From the NCBI GenBank assembly GCA_031257795.1, contig JAIRNW010000070.1, positions 1-5,583 of the forward strand: DNA of 5,583 nucleotides. The letters run 5' to 3'. The first letter of the stretch is position 1, and every line of letters starts with the position of its first letter. Shown here one piece after another: positions 1 to 4,367 of the stretch. Below the pieces are notes generated by a model. The model was not told where the DNA came from. It saw nothing but the letters and a program-made list of their open reading frames with translations, and did not search any database. A program made the translations under genes and the position numbers. The DNA comes from Holosporales bacterium (GTDB lineage Bacteria; Pseudomonadota; Alphaproteobacteria; BNTO01).

Positions 1-347
1 ACTTGAACGATGCTACCTGAGGAAATACGCACAATTTATAGCTTTTTTTAAGATAACGACTGATCGCATTCTACAGTTTTTGTCGGTGGGGTAAAGATGC
101 GTTGGGTGTTAAGGCAGGACAGCTAACCCCCCACAATTCCAAAAACCTCTGGTTTATTCTTTCGTCTTTATTCAGCGTGATTTATTAAGACAACGTTGTT
201 AACTTATTATGCCCCTCATGTTCCAGATGAATAATTTTGCGGCTGAGACACGTGGGGTGTTGAGGGCAGCCGGATAAAAAAAGTTGCTTCACTGCCATAA
301 TATGATACACACAAAAGCAGGTTGGTTGAGCTGATTATGGTGTAGTT
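1..347. other. Intergenic region without a convincing gene
   Basis: I see no convincing coding region or RNA gene here. Reading frames on both strands are short and lack family resemblance. Visible structure is minor. An 18/19-bp direct repeat (100-117 and 251-269, consensus cgtKgggtgttRagg(g)cag) has two mismatches and one gap. A 6-bp inverted repeat cggctg/cagccg lies at 240-245 and 267-272. A 10-bp palindrome acaacgttgt is at 190-199. No -35/-10 pair with normal spacing was found ahead of the gene at 348; tatgat at 301-306 lacks a suitably placed -35. Confidence 0.5.
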
Positions 348-1100
348 ATGGTGAAGTCTGGGATTTCTTGTCGCCTCTGTGCGTTGAGCGTTTTCCCGCG
401 AATAGCCGTTGCAGGGGATTTTGGCGCTGAACAAGGACGTTTTAGGGCGGAGAATGTCATTGCCAGAATGGAATTTCATCAAGAACGTTTACCAACAGCT
501 ATTGCAGTCGCAAGGAAATCGGTGAGACCCCAGACGTTGTTTCCTTTAATTGCCACAATTGTAGGGCTTGCAGCTGTTGGCGTCATGATGTACCTGTATG
601 AAAGTGGTTTGTATTTCAGAGGGCCGGAAAAGTTGGTCAAGTACTTAGCAGGTGGTAGTAGCGACCCATATGTTAAATACAAGTATGCCCGGTTTATGTC
701 TTGGGGACCTGACGAAAGTGATCGACAGGAAGCTGGAAGTGTTTACAAAAGCTGTGCCGAGGATTTTGAGCTCGGACGTGGTGCCAATAAAAATATCAAA
801 CGAGCGAGAGAGTGCTACAAACTCGCCGTTGATCTTGGATATAGAGATGCTCAATACGGGTATGCTAGGCTTTTGGAGAAGGCAGGCGATCGCAAGGGCG
901 CAAAAAAATATTACAAACTTGCCGCTAATCGTGGAAACGCAGACGCTCAACGCGAGTATGCTAGGCTTTTGGAGAGGGCAGGCGATCACGAGGGCGCAAA
1001 AAAATATTACAAACTTGCCGCTGATCAGGGAGACACAGCCGCTCAACGCGAGTATGATAGGCTTTCGTCACGTCGCCCGCGCGCCAGAAGGCGTCACTGA
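348..1100 (+). CDS. Membrane-anchored Sel1-repeat protein, probably 3'-damaged
   Basis: This encodes a 250-residue protein with one predicted membrane segment (about residues 64-84, hydrophobic FPLIATIVGLAAVGVMMYLY) followed by Sel1-like (TPR-type) repeats. A canonical unit covers about 131-166 (AEDFELGRGANKNIKRARECYKLA). Two near-identical 32-residue units follow at 167-198 and 199-230 (AGD-x2-GAKKYYKLAA), then a partial unit from 231. Sel1 repeats form helical scaffolds for protein-protein interaction; no enzymatic role is implied and no partner is visible. The start is uncertain: ATG 348 has no clear Shine-Dalgarno, and the next in-frame ATG is 468 (residue 41), which keeps the membrane segment and is a reasonable alternative. 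The last 11 residues are Arg-rich (SSRRPRARRRH), unlike Sel1 sequence, and seem to result from a frameshift near 1062. The family assignment is secure; whether the product is functional is not. Confidence 0.72.
   Translation: MVKSGISCRLCALSVFPRIAVAGDFGAEQGRFRAENVIARMEFHQERLPTAIAVARKSVRPQTLFPLIATIVGLAAVGVMMYLYESGLYFRGPEKLVKYLAGGSSDPYVKYKYARFMSWGPDESDRQEAGSVYKSCAEDFELGRGANKNIKRARECYKLAVDLGYRDAQYGYARLLEKAGDRKGAKKYYKLAANRGNADAQREYARLLERAGDHEGAKKYYKLAADQGDTAAQREYDRLSSRRPRARRRH
846..1037 (+). repeat. Two 96-bp tandem units inside the Sel1 gene
   Basis: Units 846-941 and 942-1037 each encode one 32-residue Sel1-like repeat. By hand alignment they differ at about 12 of 96 positions, without indels. 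This suggests a fairly recent in-frame duplication. A third unit begins at 1038 (AAQREYDRL) and is then interrupted by the apparent frameshift. Confidence 0.85.
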
Positions 1101-1152
1101 AGCAGCACGGTATTTCAATAGCAGCGCTGATTAGGTAAATACGGATGCTCAA
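1063..1152 (+). pseudogene. Out-of-frame continuation of the Sel1 gene
   Basis: In the +1 frame relative to the gene at 348, the codons from 1063 read APEGVTEAARYFNSSAD and stop at TAG 1132-1134. This is a recognisable Sel1 second helix (compare EAARYFxLAADQG). Beyond the TAG the same frame reads VNTDAQ, so TAG occupies the place where a Gln codon (CAG) is expected in the ADQGNTDAQ-type junction between repeats. The frame then stays open to TAA at 1330-1332, but I see no family resemblance after about 1152. The simplest reading is a longer Sel1 gene decayed by a one-base frameshift around 1059-1066 plus a nonsense change. Sequencing error or programmed frameshifting cannot be excluded. Confidence 0.55.
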
Positions 1153-1248
1153 GGCTCCTGTGCTGTGTGTTTGGGGCAGGATATGATGTCACGTAAGCCC
1201 TATTTGCGTGTTCGTCAGGCCTGCGCCGCAACGATCCAGCAAATTTTT

Positions 1249-1283
1249 TGTGACTCGGGTATATTGTGTTTGCTCGAGTTATA
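1249..1283 (+). promoter_or_regulatory. Possible stem-loop upstream of rplK
   Basis: As RNA, 1249-1260 can pair with 1272-1283 over 12 consecutive positions (8 Watson-Crick, 4 G-U), leaving an 11-nt loop. The arms also contain an approximate direct repeat, ctcgggtatattgtg (1254-1268) and ctcgagttatattgtaa (1273-1289). The position, about 80 bp before rplK, would suit a leader element; in other bacteria L1 represses the rplK-rplA mRNA by binding its leader. I do not see a convincing copy of the L1-binding fold, so that role is only an inference. It would lie in the transcript only if transcription starts upstream of it. Confidence 0.3.
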
Positions 1284-1292
1284 TTGTAACAT
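1264..1292 (+). promoter_or_regulatory. Weak sigma70-type promoter candidate for rplK
   Basis: TTGTGT (1264-1269) and TAACAT (1287-1292) are separated by 17 bp. They match the TTGACA/TATAAT consensus at 3 and 4 positions. A transcript would start near 1300, leaving about a 60-nt leader. The candidate overlaps the possible stem-loop just upstream, so the two interpretations compete. Confidence 0.25.
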
Positions 1293-1361
1293 CACAGTTG
1301 TTAGTCGTGGGAGAGGAGGCCATTCCTCGTAATCACGTGCCTTTTTTTAAGGAGTTATTGT

Positions 1362-1802
1362 ATGGCCCCAAAAACCAAGAAAGTAGCTGGTTATGTGAAG
1401 CTACAAGTCGCCGCCGGCAAGGCAAACCCAGCCCCTCCAATAGGAACGGTTCTCGGCCCGCGCGGCATCAACATCATGGAGTTTTGCAAAGCTTTTAACG
1501 CGCAGACGCAGCAAATGGAGGCCGGGACGCCGATTCCAGTTGTGATCACTATATACGCCGACAAGAGCTTCTCTTTTGTGATGAAGACTCCACCGAACAC
1601 GTATTTCCTCAAAAAGGCCGCCGGCATAACAAAAGGCTGCGCCACAACCGGGCGCGGAGCCTTTGTCGGGCAAGTCACGATGGCCCAAATCCAAGAAATA
1701 GCCGAACAAAAAATGAAAGATTTGAACGCGAACGACGTCAAAGCTGCTTGTAGCATGCTTATTGGGTCTGCGCGTTCGATAGGCCTTCAGGTAGTAGAGT
1801 AG
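1362..1802 (+). CDS. rplK: 50S ribosomal protein L11
   Basis: L11 binds the GTPase-associated centre of 23S rRNA (around helices 43-44) and helps couple translation-factor GTP hydrolysis to elongation. The 146-residue length is normal. The N-terminal domain carries YVKLQVAAGKANPAPPIG (11-28), INIMEFCKAFNAQTQ and IPVVITIYADKSF. The C-terminal RNA-binding domain starts near KTPPNTYFLKKAAGI and ends with GSARSIGLQVVE. The start is fixed by taaggag at 1348-1354, seven bases before ATG. An oddity is TVLGPRG at 29-35 where the family normally has PALGQRG: Thr29 aligns with E. coli Pro26, in the proline-rich helix that lines the thiopeptide pocket. rplA follows 10 bp after the stop, so the two genes are almost certainly cotranscribed. 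No nusG precedes it, which is unusual. Confidence 0.97.
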   Translation: MAPKTKKVAGYVKLQVAAGKANPAPPIGTVLGPRGINIMEFCKAFNAQTQQMEAGTPIPVVITIYADKSFSFVMKTPPNTYFLKKAAGITKGCATTGRGAFVGQVTMAQIQEIAEQKMKDLNANDVKAACSMLIGSARSIGLQVVE

Positions 1803-1812
1803 CGAGGGGGAG

Positions 1813-2490
1813 ATGAAGGTTGGGAAAAGATTGCGTGCCGCTTACGGCCGCGTTGAGCATGAAAAAATCTATTCGTTGAGCGAGGCGGTGGCGCTGGTGA
1901 AGCAAAACGCTATGGCAAAATTTGACGAGACAGTCGAGCTCGCGCTTGTTTTAAATATAGACGCTACGAAAACAGACCAGCATGTGCGCGGGGTTGCGAT
2001 GCTTCCACACGGTACAGGCAAACAGTGCAGAGTGGCCGTGTTCGCGCGTGCTGCGCAGGCCGACGAGGCAAAAGAGGCAGGGGCGGACGTTGTTGGTGCG
2101 GAGGATTTGGTTGAGGCGATCCAAAAGGGCGAGCTCAACTTTGATAGATGCGTGGCGACTCCTGACTTGATGCCGCTGGTGAGCCGTGTCGCGAAGATTT
2201 TGGGGCCGCGCGGACTGATGCCTAGCCCTAAAGTTGGGACGGTAACAGTTAACGTTGGCGCGGCGGTCAAGGTGATTAAAGGTGGGCAGGTTGAGTTCCG
2301 CTCGGAGAAAGGCGGGATCATACATGCCGGCGTTGGGAAGGCGAGCTTTGAGCAAGCCGCGCTCGAGGAGAATGTCCGATTCTTCGTTAATTTGGTGAGA
2401 GATGAAAACGCATCGCTTGTGAAAGGAACTATTATTAAAAGGCTTTCACTTAGCTCGACGATGGGGGCGGGAGTTAAGTTCGCCTTGTAG
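1813..2490 (+). CDS. rplA: 50S ribosomal protein L1
   Basis: L1 forms the mobile L1 stalk of the large subunit, which helps release deacylated tRNA from the E site. In many bacteria it also represses its own operon by binding the mRNA leader. The 225-residue protein is slightly shorter than the usual 229-235. Family hallmarks are KFDETVELALVLNID (36-50), the PHGTGK motif (65-70), ATPDLMPLVSRVAKILGPRG (115-134), MPSPKVGTVT (136-145) and GGQVEFRSEKGGIIHAGVGK. The protein ends at SSTMGAGVKFAL, a normal L1 C-terminus. The start is preceded by a gaggggga Shine-Dalgarno (1804-1811) that lies very close to the ATG. It follows rplK after 10 bp. A 467-bp gap then separates it from rplJ, so stalk genes may be transcribed or regulated separately. 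Confidence 0.97.
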   Translation: MKVGKRLRAAYGRVEHEKIYSLSEAVALVKQNAMAKFDETVELALVLNIDATKTDQHVRGVAMLPHGTGKQCRVAVFARAAQADEAKEAGADVVGAEDLVEAIQKGELNFDRCVATPDLMPLVSRVAKILGPRGLMPSPKVGTVTVNVGAAVKVIKGGQVEFRSEKGGIIHAGVGKASFEQAALEENVRFFVNLVRDENASLVKGTIIKRLSLSSTMGAGVKFAL

Positions 2491-2501
2491 AAACATTAGT
2501 T

Positions 2502-2536
2502 TTCTTTCGGCAGTTGATACACAGTTCCCGAAAGAA
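2502..2536. repeat. 9-bp perfect inverted repeat after rplA
   Basis: TTCTTTCGG (2502-2510) and CCGAAAGAA (2528-2536) pair perfectly around a 17-nt loop, 11 bp after the rplA stop. No T-run follows, so it is not a standard intrinsic terminator. Its right arm overlaps the left arm of the repeat element at 2526-2631, so the two hairpins would be mutually exclusive. The layout is echoed at 5485-5510, where ccttc/gaagg arms overlap the left arm of another copy. Confidence 0.6.
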
Positions 2537-2631
2537 TTGTGGCAGGAGACACGTCGTGCAGGCGCGGAGCTGTACTTGAACGTACTGCTCAAGCCTAGCA
2601 GCTGATCGACGAATCCACAAACTTTCAGGGA
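2526..2631 (-). repeat. Dispersed repeat, copy C, with its own terminal stem
   Basis: A core at 2543-2614 is a diverged copy, in reverse orientation, of the core at 4034-4101. Shared blocks include ggagacacg, the GTAC-loop-GTAC hairpin (2572-2575 and 2582-2585) and gatcgac. It is closed by an imperfect inverted repeat: tcccgaaagaattgtgg (2526-2542) against ccacaaactttcaggga (2615-2631), pairing 15 bp in three blocks with small bulges. The stem sequence is unlike those of the other complete copies. I see no plausible coding frame. It occupies the first part of the rplA-rplJ gap. Confidence 0.7.
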
Positions 2632-2957
2632 CTGGGTTATACGAAGTTTTGCTAGCACTGATTTTGGTTGGTGTATAGCGGATGTGCGGCCGTGATGGTG
2701 TGGCTGCATTTGTCTTAGACTGTGGGTTCTGTTCGAACAGTTTAATGCGCATCGCGCGCGCCCACATAGATAAAGGAGTATGAAAAAAATCACAAAAATT
2801 CTGCAGAACTGGTCGAATCGGCGCAATGGCGGAGTCTATGGCTTTGCCGTGAGCTCGAACTCGGTTGAGCAAAGCATCTAAGAACGAACGCTAATCACTT
2901 TTTGTGGTTGTGGCAGAGTTGGGGCGTTCTTTACAAATAAAAAGAAGGTGAATAATT
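2632..2957 (+). promoter_or_regulatory. Structured region upstream of rplJ, candidate leader
   Basis: This 326-bp stretch holds several inverted repeats. They are tgcggcc/ggctgca (2685-2691 and 2702-2708, one G-U); a perfect 12-bp palindrome ctgttcgaacag (2729-2740) nested between tgtggg (2721-2726) and cccaca (2761-2766); and gaacgc/gcgttc (2886-2891 and 2924-2929). A poor promoter candidate is TTGCTA (2649-2654), 17 bp, TGTATA (2672-2677). In other bacteria L10, alone or with L12, represses rplJ by binding a structured leader, so an autoregulatory leader is the natural inference. No known L10-binding motif was identified. Confidence 0.35.
2780..2881 (+). CDS. Possible 33-residue leader ORF before rplJ
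   Basis: ATG 2780 opens a 33-codon frame beginning MKKITKILQNWSNRRNGG and ending at TAA 2879-2881, 76 bp before rplJ. An AAAGGAG (2772-2778) lies only one base before the ATG, which is too close for efficient initiation by normal rules. I do not recognise the peptide: it has a short basic N-terminus, one Trp and no membrane segment. It could be a leader peptide in an attenuation system, a remnant, or chance. It is not SecE, since it is too short and lacks the transmembrane helix. Low confidence. Confidence 0.25.
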   Translation: MKKITKILQNWSNRRNGGVYGFAVSSNSVEQSI

Positions 2958-3473
2958 ATGAATAGATTACAAAAAGAGGAATTGATCTCTGGAGTTCGCT
3001 CTGAGCTTTCCAATATGTCGCTGGTGGTTGTCGCCAGGCAGAAGGGAATCACGGTCGCAAGCTCAACAAAACTTAGGCGCGATGTGCGTGAGGTTAATGC
3101 GAAGGTAAAAGTCTTGAAGAATACTCTTCTCGGGATTGCAATCGACGGCACGCACTTATCCGGGCTTAAGTCTTTTTTGGGCGGCCCGGTGATGCTGGCG
3201 TACTCGACTGAGCCCGTTGGGGTGGCTAAGGTGCTTGCGAATTTCGCGAGCGAGAACGAAGGGAAGCTGGAGATTATTGGTGGAATTTTAGATGGAAAGG
3301 TACTGGACGCTGGGTCTGTGCGCCTTCTCGCCAAGTTGCCGTCACTCAACGAGCTGCGCGCGAAGTTGGTTGGGCTGGTGATGGCGCCGGCAACAAAGGT
3401 TGTGCGGACGGTGAAAGAGCCGGTCGCGCGCGTTGCTCGTGTTGTTGGCGAAAAGGGACGCGCAACAGCTTAG
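2958..3473 (+). CDS. rplJ: 50S ribosomal protein L10
   Basis: L10 is the base of the ribosomal stalk: it binds 23S rRNA next to L11 and anchors L7/L12 dimers through its C-terminal helix. The 171-residue length is typical. Recognisable segments are the N-terminal rRNA-binding domain with NRLQKEELISGVRSELS (2-18), VLKNTLLGIAI (52-62), the FLGGPVMLAYS block (73-83), KLEIIGGILDGKVLD (103-117) and LAKLPSLNELRAKLVG (124-139). The alanine/valine-rich tail (VRTVKEPVARVARVVGEKG) corresponds to the L7/L12-binding helix and its length fits alphaproteobacteria. A gaagg Shine-Dalgarno at 2944-2948 precedes ATG with good spacing. It is followed by rplL after 83 bp. Confidence 0.96.
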   Translation: MNRLQKEELISGVRSELSNMSLVVVARQKGITVASSTKLRRDVREVNAKVKVLKNTLLGIAIDGTHLSGLKSFLGGPVMLAYSTEPVGVAKVLANFASENEGKLEIIGGILDGKVLDAGSVRLLAKLPSLNELRAKLVGLVMAPATKVVRTVKEPVARVARVVGEKGRATA

Positions 3474-3536
3474 CACCCAGCCTAAAAAGTCCGCGAGTTC
3501 GTCGCTTTGTGACTGGGTGATGGTAAAGGTTTTTTT
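3474..3536 (+). promoter_or_regulatory. rplJ-rplL hairpin followed by a T-run, possible attenuator
   Basis: Immediately after the rplJ stop, cacccag (3474-3480) pairs with ctgggtg (3513-3519). Inside is a smaller gcga/tcgc hairpin (3493-3496 and 3502-3505), and a run of seven T begins 10 bases after the stem (3530-3536). The spacing is too loose for a strong intrinsic terminator, but the site could trim or process the transcript and so help set the L7/L12 to L10 ratio, since L7/L12 is needed in several copies per ribosome. The left part resembles the flank of repeat copy C, so it may be a remnant of that family. Confidence 0.35.
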
Positions 3537-3556
3537 ATATATGAGGAGAAAGTAAA

Positions 3557-3934
3557 ATGGCTGATTTAAAGAAAATAGTTGAAGAGTTGTCTAGCTTAAC
3601 GGTTTTGGAAGCTGCAGAGCTATCGAAGATGTTAGAGGAAGCTTGGGGGGTCAGCGCGGCGGCTGCCGTTGCGGTTGCAGCCCCTGCAGGCGGAGCCGCG
3701 GCAGCAGCAGAGGTCGAGGAGAAAACGGAGTTTGATGTTTGGATTGATGATGGCGGAGCCACCAAGATAAACGTGATTAAAGAGGTCCGCGCGATAACAA
3801 ACTTGCCGCTCAAGGAGGCAAAGGATGTTGTGGAGCTCGCGCCTAAAATGGTGAAGGGCGGGGTGTCCAAGGATGAAGCTGCACAGATAAAGAAGAAGTT
3901 AGAGGATGCTGGGGCAAAAGTCTCCATCAAATAG
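3557..3934 (+). CDS. rplL: 50S ribosomal protein L7/L12
   Basis: L7/L12 is the multicopy stalk protein that recruits EF-Tu, EF-G, IF2 and RF3 and stimulates their GTPase activity. The 125 residues divide into an N-terminal dimerisation domain (about 1-35, LSSLTVLEAAELSKMLEEAWGV), an Ala-rich flexible hinge (about 34-55) and the C-terminal factor-binding domain from EKTEFDV (55-61) to KVSIK. The N-terminus is strongly alphaproteobacterial. Two changes stand out in the C-terminal domain: NLPLKEAK (82-89) where GLGLKEAK is the usual form, and a Trp at 62 with DDGG following, in place of the usual hydrophobic residue. A good Shine-Dalgarno, aggaga (3544-3549), lies seven bases before ATG. rpoB normally follows; here it does not. 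Confidence 0.97.
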   Translation: MADLKKIVEELSSLTVLEAAELSKMLEEAWGVSAAAAVAVAAPAGGAAAAAEVEEKTEFDVWIDDGGATKINVIKEVRAITNLPLKEAKDVVELAPKMVKGGVSKDEAAQIKKKLEDAGAKVSIK

Positions 3935-3937
3935 CAC

Positions 3938-3995
3938 ACAGTCACAAAAAATTTGTGGGTTTGTCGATCCGCTGCTTGAATGCTCACGTACGTTT
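3938..3995 (+). repeat. Truncated dispersed-repeat copy A1 after rplL
   Basis: Four bases after the rplL stop begins a flank with a perfect 6-bp hairpin (cacaaa 3943-3948, tttgtg 3952-3957). It is followed by gtcgatccgctgcttgaatg and ctcacgtacgttt, the first half of the repeat core. The copy stops at 3995, where the stem of copy A2 begins, and no second half is found beyond A2. The flank aligns with that of copy C (…agtc…gtttgtgg…tcgtcgatc), indicating common ancestry. The hairpin lacks a T-run, so it is a weak terminator at best. Confidence 0.6.
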
Positions 3996-4142
3996 AAGAG
4001 CCCGTTGATATAAGGTTTAAATTGGTCTTTTCTGTGTCGAATCCGGTGCTAGAATGCTCATGTACGTTTAGTACACTCCGCTTCTGCGCTACGTGCCTCC
4101 TGAAAAATCCTCAATTTAAATCTTATGTCAACGGGTTCTTAA
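3994..4142 (+). repeat. Dispersed repeat, copy A2, closed by a 31-bp inverted repeat
   Basis: Arms 3994-4024 and 4112-4142 pair along 31 consecutive positions. In + strand RNA 28 are Watson-Crick and the other three are G-U (4000/4136, 4009/4127, 4015/4121). The 87-bp interior carries the full core at 4034-4101: gtcgaatccggtgctagaat, a tgtac/gtaca hairpin (4061-4065 and 4071-4075), actccgcttctgcgct, cgtgcctcct. A TTG-initiated reading frame crosses it, but indels between copies argue against coding. It lies in the 3' region of the rplL transcript and could stabilise or end that mRNA; this role is inferred. Confidence 0.75.
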
Positions 4143-4367
4143 TGAGGGTGAATTATGAGATTAGAAAAGTCCTTCAATCATGCAAAGTACGAGCAAGTCA
4201 TCTACGAAAAATCAGAAAAGCACATTGGACCTCTCTCGAACCACATTATGGTACCATTAAATTATAAAGTCCGGCAATCAAGTTAAAGCGCAATCCAAAC
4301 CGTTTTTTTCTGTTGCTATATTTTTCGGCAATAATGCGAAACCGTACCATTTAGTTGCTCAATTTGT
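4143..4367. other. Gene-poor stretch between the rplL repeats and the minus-strand gene
   Basis: No gene is supported here. It contains a 10-bp palindrome atggtaccat (4248-4257), T-runs at 4303-4309 and 4320-4325, and a short shared module at 4226-4242. The convergent genes rplL and the gene ending at 4368 both need terminators in this region, but I could not find a GC-rich hairpin followed by a T-run on either strand. Confidence 0.4.
4226..4242 (+). repeat. Short module shared with the flank of repeat copy B
   Basis: tggacctctctcgaacc here matches tggacctctttcgaaacc at 5469-5486 with one substitution and one indel. The second site directly adjoins repeat copy B, but in the opposite orientation relative to the core. 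It may be an outer part of a larger, eroded repeat unit. Confidence 0.45.

Noticed and set aside
1..24. Possible fragment of repeat copy C at the window start (acttgaacg)
   Set aside because: Only nine bases match exactly and the following sequence does not align, so chance is likely.
216..482. An 88-codon minus-strand frame
   Set aside because: No recognisable family, no clear ribosome binding site, and it overlaps the start of the Sel1 gene.
846..1037. Tandem repeats considered as a CRISPR array
   Set aside because: Units are adjacent, in frame and coding, with no spacers; the same holds for 4989-5186.
652..1134. A 160-codon frame overlapping the Sel1 gene
   Set aside because: Most of it is a shadow of the repeated Sel1 frame; only its last 24 codons, which continue the Sel1 repeat, seem meaningful and are reported as a pseudogene tail.
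2800..2880. Possible tRNA suggested by ggtcgaatc and gctcgaact motifs
   Set aside because: No acceptor stem, anticodon arm or properly spaced cloverleaf could be drawn on either strand.
2780..2881. The short ORF as a SecE remnant, given that secE is normally in this gene neighbourhood
   Set aside because: It has no transmembrane helix and no SecE signature; the MKK start is too general.
3943..3957. Intrinsic terminator of rplL at the cacaaa/tttgtg hairpin
   Set aside because: The stem is A/T-rich and is not followed by a T-run.
4022..4267. An 81-codon frame spanning repeat copy A2
   Set aside because: It starts at TTG without a ribosome binding site, runs through the repeat and its stem, and its frame is not conserved with copy B because of single-base indels.
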